Shown piece by piece: positions 45,626 through 56,985 of a stretch of 64,000 nt of DNA; the stretch's first letter is position 1; each line of letters starts with the position of its first letter. The notes under the pieces were generated by a model. That model ran no database searches, had not been told where the DNA came from, and was given only the letters and a program-made list of their open reading frames with translations. The position numbers and the translations under genes were made by a program. Source of the DNA: Diplodia intermedia (lineage: Eukaryota > Ascomycota > Dothideomycetes > Botryosphaeriales > Botryosphaeriaceae); contig JAKEKT010000010.1 in assembly GCA_021495925.1 (NCBI GenBank), positions 522,624 through 586,623 on the forward strand. The letters run 5' to 3'.

Positions 45626-47536
45626 ATGGCCTCCCTTGCGTCTCACATTGACCCCGACGAGCTTGTCCAGAAGTTCCACGATCACCCCGCCCACCACCGC
45701 GGTTTCCACTCGAGCACTGCTGTCAACCACAACACTCCTTACTCGAGCCGCTATGCCTCCATCAGCCAGCTTTCGAAGTTCAAGATGCCCCATGACGGCG
45801 CTCCTGCCGATGCTGTCCACCAGATGCTGAAGGACGAGTGAGTCCTTTCCGTCTCGTCCCGATCCATCCATTGGTGTAGCTGACGCCTGTAGGCTCGATC
45901 TCGATGGGCGCCCGAACTTGAACCTTGCCTCCTTCGTTGGAACATACATGGAAGAGCAGGCAGAGAAGCTCATGGTCGAGAACCTGAGCAAGAACATGAG
46001 CGATGCGGACGAGTACGTTTTCTCCTGCCCACATTACTAAACAAGACCATCTAACGTCCATGTAGATATCCCGCGATGATGCAGATGTATGTAAACCAGC
46101 GATCAATACTCCGACCAATCTGGAAGCTGACATTACCTTAGGCACTCCCGCTGTGTATCCATTCTCTCACATCTCTGGGGTGTTCAGAAGGGCGAGAAGG
46201 CCATAGGAAGTGCTACAACCGGCTCCAGTGAAGCCATTCACCTCGGTGGCCTTGCTATGAAGCGGCGCTGGCAAGAGAAGCGCAGGGCTGAGGGGAAGTC
46301 TACGGAAAAGCCGAACATTATCATGGGTGCCAATGCCCAGGTGGCGCTCGAGAAGTTTGCGCGCTACTTCGAGGTTGAGGCTCGCATCCTGCCCGTGAGT
46401 GAGAAGAGCTTGTACCGCCTTGACCCTGATCTCGTCCGAGAGAACATCGACGAGAACACCATTGGCGTGTTTGTGATTCTCGGCTCCACCTACACGGGCC
46501 ACTACGAGCCAGTTGAGGAGATCTCAAAGATTCTGGACGAGTATGAGGCCAAGACTGGTGTCGATATCCCGATCCACGTTGACGGTGCTTCTGGTGCTTT
46601 CATTGCGCCGTTTACCCACGCCCAAGCTGGTGGACCCAAGTGGTATGTCACACGTCAAGTTTGATGTTGTGCAAAATGCTGATGTTCACAGGAACTTCGA
46701 GCTTCCTCGCGTGAAGTCCATCAATGTATCAGGCCACAAATTCGGCCTGGTATATGCCGGTGTTGGCTGGATCATCTGGCGAGACGAATCTTACCTACCC
46801 AAGCACCTGATCTTCGAGCTGCACTACTTGGGTGGTACCGAGGAATCATACACTCTGAACTTCTCCCGGCCAGGTGCACAGATCATTGCCCAATACTACA
46901 ACCTCATCCATCTCGGCTTCACCGGCTACCGTAACATCATGGAGAACGCACTGTCGAACGCTCGCTTGCTGAGCCGGGCGCTCGAGGCTACTGGATGGTA
47001 CGAGTGCGTCAGTGACATCCACAGAAAGAAGGGCGACCACAAGTTTGTGGAGGGTCAGAAGCCATACGAAGACGGCGAGAACAGTGCTGACTACAACGCC
47101 GGTTTGCCTGTCGTTGCTTTCACCTTGAGCAAGAAGTTCAAGGAACAGTTCCCGCATGTCAAGCAAGTCTCGATCAGCAACCTCCTGAGAGCGAAGCAGT
47201 ACATTATCCCCAGTAAGCCGCCGTCCTGTACATCTGTAATATCCCAACTAATCTGAATCCTTCGTAGACTACCCTCTACCCCCCAACGAGGAAAAGACCG
47301 AGATTCTGCGCGTCGTCGTCCGCGAGTCAATGAGCCTCGACCTGCTTGATCGCTTAATCACGGACATCTGCGCTGTGACCGAGACAGTCATGCAGAGCGA
47401 CGAGATTGACCTCGCGGCATGGCAACCGTTCGCCAACACCATTGAGAAGACTCATGGTAGCCGTGGCGTCAACAGTCGCGAGAAGCACAAGGCAAAGAGG
47501 CCTATGCATCACGGTGTGCACCGGAGTGTGTGCTAG
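45626..47536 (+). CDS. GAD1: glutamate decarboxylase
   Basis: PLP enzyme converting L-glutamate to GABA and CO2, the entry to the GABA shunt; cytosolic, 547 residues. Six exons: 45626-45837, 45893-46012, 46066-46086 (21 nt), 46142-46642, 46692-47212 and 47268-47536. The 21-nt exon supplies EYPAMMQ of the EYPAMMQMHSRCVS block. Family residues: TTGSSEAIHLGG, HVDGASGAFIAPF, and the Schiff-base Lys near 301 in NVSGHKFGLVYAGVGW. Then LPKHLIFELHYLGGTEESY and FSRPGAQIIAQYYNL. The tail is basic (SREKHKAKRPMHHGVHRSVC). In plants that region can bind calmodulin; whether this one does is open. Length is close to that of other fungal GADs. Confidence 0.96.
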
Positions 47537-47770
47537 ACTCGACTTGTAGGTGAAAGAAGACGGGCAAACTTCTGACAAAGGGGCAAAAGTGACCGAGACA
47601 TGACTCTAACGATTTCTTTCATAAGGTTTTATGATGAATCTAATTCTTTCTAAATATGGCCTGTGTCAACTGTTTGAATGCATTTTAACCCGCAATACGT
47701 CCTAGTTTTTACAATCAAATCCTTCCTCACTTGAGCGCAACCACAGTCTTTTGGAAAGACCACACCTACC

Positions 47771-48757
47771 ATGTTGATATTTGCATCTCGTGAAGAGTTT
47801 TTCATTGGAGGGGTTGTTCCAGTCACACTCTCAGTAGGCTCTACATGTTGCATTTGTTTGGAGGAGTTCGCGTACAATTCCGAAAATCCGGTGGCTTTTA
47901 CGACATGCGGACACATCTTCGGTTCGAGATGCGTCGCCCAACTTCGCGACGGCCACTGCCCTTTGTGCCGCGCCATTCTCTGGGAGGATGCATCAAGTCC
48001 TTCCAATGACTTAGACGAGGACGACTTCTCTGAAGAAGATGAATATTCCCAGGAAAGCGATCACAACAGCTACGACGAAGATGACGATGACGAAGATGAC
48101 GACGACAACCATGACGACGACGACGACTATGATGAGTATTACGACGACTACGGCTATGACTACGATGAAGGCGAGACCCCCGACGACAGCGACGTCGGAA
48201 TGCCCGACATTGATGGCCTCAGCATCGACGACCCCGATTTCGACTCCGCCGCCGCCGACCACGACCGCCACCGCAACATCCCCGGCCAAGACGACCCGCG
48301 CCTCTACGCCAGCGACGGGCGCCAGGCTTCGGAGCGGCCGGCGCCGATCGACATGGTGCGGTGCGTGGAGTTCATCCAGGCCGAGCTCGACAACGACGCG
48401 ATGGAGGTGACGGTCCGTAGACTGCCGATGGTGTGGGCGTGGCGGGATTTCATGAGCTACTGCGGCGTCGAGGGCGTGCTGGCGCCCGCCGTCAGGCAAC
48501 GGACGGGGCTGGGGGACGAGAGGGCGGCGGCGCGGACGCTGGCGCTGGTGGAGCGCGAGGCGTTGCCGGCGATCGAGGCGTGGATGGCGCGGCGGGAGGG
48601 GCGGGTGTGGGAGGTGCATGCGTTGAGGCAGGCGTGGGTGGCCGAGGGTGCTGGGAGGCTGGGGCCCGAGGTGGTGGAGTTTTTGTGGCTGCTGAGTGGG
48701 ATTGTGCTGGCGTGGAGATTGGGGAGGGAGGTGGAGATGTTTGCGGAGTCGCCGTGA
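47771..48757 (+). CDS. RING-type zinc-finger protein with acidic tract
   Basis: Intronless, 328 residues. An N-terminal RING-like finger has STCCICLEEF, TTCGHIFGSRC and HCPLCRAIL (Cys26/29, Cys46, His48, Cys54, Cys63, Cys66). The position after His48 that usually holds a Cys or His is Gly51, so one zinc ligand appears to be missing, as in several fungal RING-like proteins. Residues 80-135 are almost only Asp, Glu and Tyr (long Asp runs encoded by GAC/GAT repeats). The C-terminal half is helical with no known domain (VRRLPMVWAWRDFMSYCG ... LSGIVLAWRLGREVEM). A role in ubiquitin transfer is possible but the degenerate finger makes it uncertain. Confidence 0.75.
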   Translation: MLIFASREEFFIGGVVPVTLSVGSTCCICLEEFAYNSENPVAFTTCGHIFGSRCVAQLRDGHCPLCRAILWEDASSPSNDLDEDDFSEEDEYSQESDHNSYDEDDDDEDDDDNHDDDDDYDEYYDDYGYDYDEGETPDDSDVGMPDIDGLSIDDPDFDSAAADHDRHRNIPGQDDPRLYASDGRQASERPAPIDMVRCVEFIQAELDNDAMEVTVRRLPMVWAWRDFMSYCGVEGVLAPAVRQRTGLGDERAAARTLALVEREALPAIEAWMARREGRVWEVHALRQAWVAEGAGRLGPEVVEFLWLLSGIVLAWRLGREVEMFAESP

Positions 48758-48961
48758 TGATGGCGGGGCGTGGGAGGGCTGGTAAGTAGAGGGTAGTCTT
48801 GGTCACCCCATGTTGCGAGTGAGAAGAGTCGTACTTTACAAGCATTATCATATCATATCCTATATACACATCGCATGTCTCCTGTACAAGAAAAAAACAA
48901 GAATCTAATCCTTTCACTTTCCCCCAACTTCCCCACCGCTGTCTAATTACTGCTCATCTCC

Positions 48962-51619
48962 CTAAACAATCGTGACATCCCTCTTCCCTCCGCTTTCGAA
49001 CCATGTCCTACACGTCGGGTTTCCGACGAAATACCCCACGCGCTCGAACTCGTCGCCGTTCAGCGCCAGCGCCAGCCCCCACGCCGTCTCGATGTCGACC
49101 ATGACGTCGTCCTCGGCCGGCGTGCGCGTGAAGCAGCGCGCCAGCAGCAGGCACCAGTACACGCCCTGCGAGCTCCGCCGGGACGCCGACGACGCCGACG
49201 CCGACGACGACGACGACGACGAAGACGACAGCGCCGACGCCGCCGACAGGCGGTTCATGGCGGCCAGCCTGCCCGCCTCGACGCGCTCGTCCTCGCCCTC
49301 GCCGTCCATCATGGGCGGCGGCACGTCCAGGTAGATGGTGCCGTACGCGCCCTGCAGCGTCTCCTCGCCGGGCACGGCGGCGACGGCGAAGGGGGTGCGC
49401 GGGCTGAGCAGGCTGGGCACGTTGGGCCGCATGAAGCCGTGCAGCGTCAGCGAGCCGCCGGCGACGGGCCCGCAGGGGGCGGCGTCGGGCCGCGCGGGCT
49501 GGACGGCCGCGTGCACGACGTCGACGACGGGCTCGTACCAGGAGCACGAGTCGGCGTGGAAGGCGATGGCGGCGTCGACGCTCATCCACGACCACGACGG
49601 GGCGCGGTAGCGCGGCGGGCGCCGGGCCATGGCCGAGAGCGACGACGAGTAGGGCGGGAAGAAGGGGACGTCGTCGGCGCTGGTGTTGCTCTCGAGCAGC
49701 GGCGGCAGCGAGGGCGACGACGACGTGGAGACGACCCAGGACAGCTCGCTGAGGAGGTGCTTGCGCCACAGGCCGGCCAAGTACGTGTCCTCCATGGCGT
49801 CGCGGAAGTAGGTCGCGATTCCCGACAGCGCGGGCAGCTTGTCCATCGGATCCGACAGCAGACGCGCCGTATAGTCGTGCACGACGTATTTCCACGTGCG
49901 GAAGAGCCTCGGCAGTCGCTCTGACTGCTGTGCGAACATGCTGTGTGGCGAGTGGGTCGACAGTCGAGGCTGGTGGATGCGGCCTTTGGGTGATAGCCGG
50001 ATGGTGGTGAGGCCTGCGGCGGCGCAGTATCCGTTCCAGTCCAGGGGGTTGTTGCTGTTGTTATTGTGGCGATGGTGCCGGCTGCTGCTGCAATCGCGTG
50101 CTTTCTCGCCCGCTGTGCATCGCCATACGGTCAGTTCGCGGCCGTAGATGAGCAGGCGGGGGGATAGCACGATTTCCTGCAGTGCCCAGGCGCGCTCGTG
50201 GAGCGGTTCCCGCGCCGGCTGCTCGACGAGCCGCTGCTTGCGCGGCAGCAGCAACATGTTGCCGACCGGGCCACCGGCCGTCTGAACGGGGAGCTTGACG
50301 AGCGGGTCGCGCGAGCGCTCGGCGTGGAAGAAACCGTCGTGGCAGGAGCGGGAGCGTGCGGCAACGATGGTGATGTGTGAGTTCTGGAAGACCTGCTGCA
50401 TGCGCGCCATTTCATGCTCCTTGTCGTCGACGTTGTCCTGCATGATGCACAGCGAGTCTACCCAGAGATATCTCAGCCCTAGCGCTCTGGTCGTCTTGAC
50501 TGCATCCTGGAGCGTCTGCGGGAGCCTGGCAACCTCGATGCCGGCCATGTGCTCCGCTATTGTTTCCACCGATGTTACGACTGGCTGAGGTCCTCCCCAG
50601 CAGTAGCTGAGTGTGGCATAGGGCTCCGGCTCGATGCCTTCCGAGTCGACCAGGCGTACAACGCCAGCAGACCCGTACACATCAAGCACCCTAGATGGGA
50701 GGGCAAGCCTCTTCCGCACGCAAGACCGATGTCCATTGTCGCACCAGTCCAGCCAGCTCTTGACCGTTGCGAGCTCTTCCGGTGTCCCTCGATTTGCGTC
50801 TAAGCTGCAGACAGGAAGTGAGAAGGCATCGCCGTCTCCCACTTCTCCAGCGACTTGCTGCGGGTCCGCTAATGGGTCACCTTTTAATCCGTTAGCACGA
50901 CATCAAATGCCCCATCAACTTCACTAGACTAAGCGTCAGCTGCAATACTCACCATATTCTGTTGCAACGTCGAACAGCAAGGTGCCCGGAAACAGGGTGC
51001 CCAGCCTCCTCACCCTCAGTACAGGCACCAGCGGCGGCTGCTGTGAGCTCTGATCTTGCTGGTCATCCATCACTCCGCCCGGCCATGACGGGAACCTGTA
51101 GTGATCCCGCGCAACTGGACTCCCCGGGCCGCTGCCGCCCTCGGTCTCGAAGGAGAACTCAAAATGCACAACCACATCATCCACGCTCCTTCTCTTGTCA
51201 GCGGCACCAATGGCACCGACCCCTTGATCCGCCAAGACAGCAATGTTGGCATCCCAGCTCTTCTTCAAGTTGCTCCGCCGCTTCTCCCCCGTGACGACCG
51301 AATCGAGCAGCACCTGGCAGAGGCCGCACCTTTGTTCCGCTGACGCCTCAAGCGAGCCGCGACGGCGCGAGTAGACAAGGCCGGGTCGACCATGCTGCGG
51401 GTGGCTACACAGCAGGGACCATGGAGAGTCGGGGTGGTCGTCCTTTGGGATCGACTGCTGTGGCGTCGTGAATACATCAATGCAGCGTTGGCATGGTGTC
51501 GCGGATGTAGGTGGCGCGACAGCCGCAGCTGCAGCATCGGCGGGAATAAGAGGGAAAGAGCGTCGTGCGGAAGGTGCCGGCGATGCGGCGGTGTCCAGAT
51601 CATACATGAAGGGCGCCAT
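48962..51619 (-). CDS. HET-domain (heterokaryon incompatibility) protein
   Basis: About 861 residues, two exons (50953-51619 and 48962-50880, 72-nt intron). The N-terminal 220 residues contain paired Cys (CQRC near 40-60 and CGLC near 120) with a C/H pair between, typical of the zinc-knuckle-like region before many HET domains. The HET domain begins near 310 with YATLSYCWGG and continues LPQTLQDAVKTTRALGLRYL, WVDSLCIMQD and SHITIVAARS, then ERAWALQEIVLSPRLLIYG. The C-terminal part carries Asn/His-rich and long Ser runs and no NACHT, ankyrin or WD repeats. HET proteins trigger cell death when unlike fungal strains fuse. The partner of this one is not in view. Confidence 0.93.
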
Positions 51620-52723
51620 ATCCCAGGCCCTAGAGCCCCGAACTTTGTCTCCTCTCGCACTCACGCTCCCCACTCAACACCACAGCGTCTTTCTTCGAAC
51701 CCGGAGGGTTTTTCTTCAAGATTCAGGGAGGCCGAAACCTTTAGGGTGTTCACCGAGCGCCCAGAAGGTACAATCGGACCGATGGGAGCGTAGCACGCAA
51801 ACACAGCCTTCCTCCCTAGAAAAAAAAAAGCTGGCACAGGCGGGCAGGCCTTCAGGCGTATCGTTCAGAGAGCGCGCGCGAGGTCCGACAGGGTTTGTCC
51901 CGGGGTGGATGCGACAGCATGGGGCATTCGGGCACGGTTGACATCTGCTTGCCTGTGGGTAGAGTCCCAGGATAAGGGGACGACGACGAAGGAATGGAAG
52001 GGAGACCCGGGTAGCAGGCTAACAATCTGTGGGGTGGAAGCTTATGGGGACAAGTCATCATTCCTTCGAGAAGAGATGGCCTCTGCTTCTAGCTGCATGA
52101 TTATTGACGAGAGGCGGTGACTGGAAACGCCCGGGACCCGCAGCGGTGAAAGATCGGCGCGACGAGACACACCACACGCTTACTCGTGTGATTCGTCCTT
52201 TGCCTGTCCCTATTCTGGCTGTGCTTCCTCTCATTCGTCCGTTTTTCCTTCTTCGCTGGTCCCCTGCGGCTCGTGAATACGGGTGCCTGCAGCGTAGGCA
52301 GCCACTCGCAAATCCGGACCCACGACCCGAGAAACACAATAGTGCATTAGAATGTCTCACTCCGGAGTCTCGACTCTGCTCGCACCGTAGGAAACGGAGC
52401 GCGAATCTCAGGGGGGCGCGACGGTGGAGCGCAAAATCCTTAGCACAAAAAAAAAATCAATAGCCGGCAGGCTCGGAGAAATGTTGGCGCCGGGCTTGAA
52501 GCCACACCTGAGGCAGCAATGCTTTGATGAGTAGTGGTAGCATGACCGAAACATCAAGTAGTCCACGGAATCCATAGACGAGGTTGACATCCGAAACTTG
52601 CTGAAATCATTTCTTCTCTACATCTTTTCTTTCCTTCAGGTCGTGTTGTACCAAACATAACGTCTTCCCAAAGTGCCGTTGACTCTTTTTTTCTTTTTCC
52701 TTTTCCTCTTTCCTTCCTGTGCC
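51620..52723. other. intergenic region
   Basis: Upstream of the HET gene and downstream of leucyl-tRNA synthetase. Contains A-runs (about 51820-51830 and 52446-52455); no gene supported. Confidence 0.5.
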
Positions 52724-55700
52724 TCACATGTTTTCGAAGAAGAACGTCGGCGCTCCAGGCACCGCAGACTCGGCGCTCGGCGGGAGGTTTTCTCTGGTCT
52801 CGCCTTCACCAAAGAGGACCTTACCGACCTTCTCACCCTCCTTGACGCCCACAATCTCGACAATCTTTAGCTTGGTTACTTGTTGCTTCAGGCCTGGCAC
52901 CATCTCCTTGAGCGTCGCGATCTCATCGAATGGAAGACGGCGGTCAAAGATCTCGGCCGCCTTCTCGCCACCGTCAAGGCGCTTCTTCAGTCCCTGGATG
53001 AAAGGCATGGCCTTCTTCATGTCGGGCTTGGCAACTTCCTTGGTAATAACCTTGACATCCACAAGGCCGAGCTCCTCAAACTTCTGGCGCACAAGGTCGA
53101 GGTACTTATCTTGCCAAACCGGGAACGCCTCGGCAGCGAAGATGGTGAGCTTCTTGTCCTGCTTGGGATCGAAAGCGACATTCTTGCCCTTGGCAAGCTT
53201 CTTGACTTGTTGGCCTTCGGCCGACGTGATGTTCGAGGTCGTGTTGCGCACATACTCGCGCGCAGCGGTAAGAGCCGGGTCAGGCGAAGCCACCGTCGGG
53301 TAAAGCGCGTTCTGAATCGTCTCGGGCTTCTTGAGGACCTCAAGCCACATGTACTCAGCCCAGTGAGGAGCAACGGGCGTGAGAAGAAGGGCCTGGAGCT
53401 CAATGAACCGCTTGGCGAGATCGGCGTGCATGCCAATGCCAGCAGCCTTCGTGACCTCGCGGTAGAAATCACGAGCGGCAGTGAAGTCGTAGAAACCGGA
53501 CTTGAGAGCGAGCTTGTAGGAGGTGCTAGTTGATCACGTTAGCGTTGTGTCCGCTTGTCGGGACGGATGAACTTACTTCTCGTAGTGCTCCCTCGTCTCA
53601 ATGACCAAGCTGTTGAGCTCGTTCTCAAACGTTCTGTCCCAGAGATGCTTCTCACCGGTGCGTTGGATGATATCGACGTTCTTGATCTTGCCGCTGTCAC
53701 GAGTCTCCTTGTACTGCGCCTCGCCTTCGACAAGGTGTGCCTCGTTGACCATCTCCTCACACCACTTCCTGAGCTCGAAAAGCTTGAGGATAATGGCGTT
53801 GGCGACAGCCTCTTCAAAGTTGGCATCTTCGATTCCATCACCGGCGTCGGCAAGAGCCACTCTGGTCGCGTCGGCACCGTACTTCTTCACGGCATCGCCA
53901 AGGGTCAGGAAGTTGCCAGTGCTCTTACTCATCTTCTCGCCGTTGAGCATAAGGTGGCCGTTGACACGGAAACCTTGCGGCCAGTTGTTCTGGGGGAAGA
54001 GAGCGGTGTGGATGTAAAGACAGAAAGTAAGATGGTTCTGGATCAGGTCCTTGCCCGAGACACGGAGATCAAGAGGGTACCAGTACTCGAATTCTCTCCG
54101 CATGGCCTCGAGATCCTCCTTGAGAATGTCGGTCTTGACATCCGCAGTGCGGCAGAAGAGGTAATCCCAGACCTCGTCGGTCATCTGTTCGGGCGCGATC
54201 CTTTGCTTGGAGAGACCCTGGGTCTTGCCAAAGACGTCCCCGTGCAGGTAGTGAGAAATGGTGTAGTAGCTCATGTACACGGTGCTGTCACTCAGAGACT
54301 CCACTAACTGGGTTTCGTCCCAGGGCAGCTTAGTACCCAAGCCGTACGACCTCGAGCAGGCCCACTGCGACAGCCAGCCAAGGGTCATCTTGAAAGCGTG
54401 CTGAGCCTCAGGGTAGAAAGTATTCATGCCGTTCTCAAGGTGCTTCAAAACAGTCTCGCACCACTCACCATCGCCACCGTTCTCAGTGGTACCATAGTTC
54501 ATGTACCACTGGTCGAGGTATGCAGCAACACATTCGTCACCCGAGCGGGACATGACCATACCGTCAGGCTCACCGTAGGCGAAGGCAAGGCCCGCATCGA
54601 TCAGCTGCTTGCGGACAAGAGGCTTGGCATCCTGCACGGACTTGCCAGAGAACTCGCCATAGGTCATAGTTCCTTGGTAGAAACCCTCCTTGTAGGCCAA
54701 TTCCTTGGCCTCGGCGAGCTGCTTCGCATCCTTGGGAGAGTTGATCTTCATCTTCTCAACCAGCGCCTTCGCAGTGAGATCACCGTAGGTAGGCGTCTTG
54801 ATGATGGGAATGATCTCGAGTTCCGCCCACTCTTTCTTGATGCCGTAGTAGTCGGCCTTTTTGATCAGATCCATCGTGGTGGCATAATCATCAGGGCTGT
54901 CAGAGGGCACGCAAGTAACAACACCGGTACCCTTGGTGGGCTTGACCGACTCCATGGGAAGAATCCTGACATCCTTGTGCGTGGAGAGCGGTGCGTTGAC
55001 GAGGGTACCAACGACGTCTGAGCCTTGGAGGTCGACAATGTGAGGGAAAACACCCCAGTTGGGGAAGATGTTCTGGAAGGCCATGTTGCGAGCAGCACGG
55101 TGGGACAGGAAGAAGTACTCGTTGTCCGGGACCTTGAAGATGCCGTACTTGACCTTAGGGCCAACGAAACAGCAGGTCTGGCCGTACATAGTCTCAGGAC
55201 GGAGAGTGGCAGGAACAAAGTAGACATTGGCGCCGCTAGGGATCTTATCGCCAATGACAGACTTGGCCTGCTCAGGCCATTCGAGGACCTTCATCTTCAA
55301 AGCAGTGTACTCCTGGACTGTGACACCCTCGCCAGAGCTACGATCGTGGTCAAGGCAGGCTTGACCATCCTTAGGAGAGTAGACAGTGTAGCGCTTGCCG
55401 AACTTGATCTTTCCAAGGCCCTTCAGGCGGTTCATCTGCCAACGGACAAAGGCATCGTAGTAAGGATTGGCATCGGTGGTAACCATGGATCTGCGCCAGT
55501 CCACACGCGCGCCAAGGGAGGTCAAGTCCTCCTGGCACCTCGGAGGGAAGAACTCCAGCCAGTATTGCGGATCAGCGAACTTGTGGATCTCCTCGAGCGG
55601 GATGCCGAGGGAGAGCATTATCTGAAACTGGTACTTGGTCTTGATGGTCTTCGCGTTGGCCTTGCCCTTGGTCGCCTTGAACTTGGTGATGTCGGCCTTG

Positions 55701-56258
55701 GTAGTCTCCTCGGTCGGAGCCGGAGCCTCGTCAGGCTTGGGCTCGGCGATGTCGTCCTCCTTGCAGCCCTCAAAGGTCTTTCCAAACAGCTCGACCTCAC
55801 GCACCAGCTTGTCGGCGCAGGCCTTGATGGGCATACCGGTGCAGTGGTAGCCCTGGGGGAACAGCGCGCGCTTGCCCTGCATACGAGCGAAGCCGGTGGC
55901 GAACTCGACCTTACTCGCGGTGAAGCTGTGGCCGGCGTGCAGGACACCGTTCATGTATGGGTAGGCCATGGTGCCGAAGAACTTGGGCGCCTTGGCACGC
56001 AGGTCGTCGCCGGAGACGGAGCCGTAGGGGAACTCGGCTGTGGAGGGGGCATCCTGCTGGAAGACCTTGGATTCCTGCCATTGCTTCTGGTACTTCTTCT
56101 CGGCAGCAATGAGGGTGTCGCGCTTCTCGGTCTGCTGGGCGTCAGAGCACGAAATATATTTACGGCGGGGCGGGGCAGCGCACGTTCTCGATCTTGAGGG
56201 TGTTCTTGGAGCTGGCGCTGGGGTCCAACGCCTCGAGCGTCGCTTTGGCGGCCGACAT
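52724..56258 (-). CDS. CDC60: leucyl-tRNA synthetase, cytosolic
   Basis: Class I aminoacyl-tRNA synthetase charging tRNA-Leu; 1144 residues, exons 56184-56258, 53577-56134 and 52724-53525 (introns 49 and 51 nt). The first exon codes for MSAAKATLEALDPSASSK; no mitochondrial presequence. Seen: the HIGH equivalent HAGHS near 91-95 in AYPYMNGVLHAGHSFTASK, and an editing (CP1) domain with ATLRPETMYGQTCCFVGP and GTGVVTCVPSDSPDD. Then the WY-rich tRNA-binding core and KMSKS near 757 in LNGEKMSKSTGNF. The archaeal/eukaryotic-type C-terminal extension follows. Expression is probably under cross-pathway control, given the TGAGTCA 61 bp upstream of its start. It is head-to-head with the gene at 56476. 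Confidence 0.97.
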
Positions 56259-56318
56259 GATTGCGGGGTTCTCGCGGCGCAGATTGCGAACTGAGGCCCG
56301 GTGAACTCTAGGGCTGGG

Positions 56319-56325
56319 TGAGTCA
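56319..56325. promoter_or_regulatory. TGAGTCA (Gcn4/CpcA/CPC1) site in a bidirectional promoter
   Basis: Perfect palindromic general-control element in the 217-bp gap between the leucyl-tRNA synthetase start (61 bp away) and the divergent small gene (151 bp away). Aminoacyl-tRNA synthetase genes are classical targets of this bZIP factor in yeasts and moulds. Confidence 0.65.
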
Positions 56326-56475
56326 CGGTGGGCGGCGTGGTGGGCTGTCCATGGCGGCCGAGAAAGCGGCGGCAGATGACGCCCGGGCGGTGAGCAAGCG
56401 AGCCCGCATGCAAGGGCAGTCGCAGCCAGCCTTCAACACCATCACCACCATTGCTCTGTCGCCTCGCACCCCGCC

Positions 56476-56985
56476 ATGCTGCGCACATTGGCCCGCCGCG
56501 CCGCCGAGCCCGTGCGCCCGGCTTTCGACATCAACGGCAACCCCTACAAGGCGAAGCGTCTATGGCCGCCCGACTTCTCCAAGCTCCCGCCGAAGCACCA
56601 GTTCCGCCTTGAGCGCAAGTTCAGGCGCCGTTCCCAGCTCAAATGGGCTCGCCCGCGGTGGAACAAGTTTGTGAAGCTGTCGCAATGGGCAACAATAACA
56701 TGTGAGGATAGGCATTGTGGCCTGCTTTGGCGATGTTGCTGACGCGAGGCAGTCGTCACCGTCTATGGTGTACTCTTCATGGATTGGAGTGACGAGATCA
56801 AAGCTAAGGGTCGTTCTCAAGAAGACAACGCCCAGCCGTTCCAAGGGGTAATTGCTCCACATGATTATCCAAGTGACATGTGTGTTGACATTGTCAAGAT
56901 CCGCAACTGGTATAGGCGCACCATGGACTCCATCTGGTCGAAGCCTTCGCAAACAGAGCAACCTCAATCCTCCACAGCATCTTAA
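56476..56985 (+). CDS. small single-pass protein, probably mitochondrial
   Basis: Exons 56476-56701 and 56753-56985 (51-nt intron) give 152 residues. The start is basic with no acids (MLRTLARRAAEPVRPAF), like a mitochondrial presequence. Then comes a conserved-looking basic block (YKAKRLWPPDFSKLPPKHQ, KFRRRSQLKWARPRWNKFV). One hydrophobic helix follows at about 70-86 (WATITFVTVYGVLFMDW), then a polar tail. A second, in-frame 51-nt stretch at 56850-56900 (GTAATT...GTCAAG) could also be an intron; removing it joins AQPFQG to IRNWYRRTMDSIW and gives 135 residues. I do not know a name for the family; the fungal inner-membrane layout is my inference. Confidence 0.7.

Noticed and set aside
55025..56197. 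390-residue open frame on the + strand
   Set aside because: Exact antisense of the leucyl-tRNA synthetase; long because of third-position GC bias, with no family likeness.
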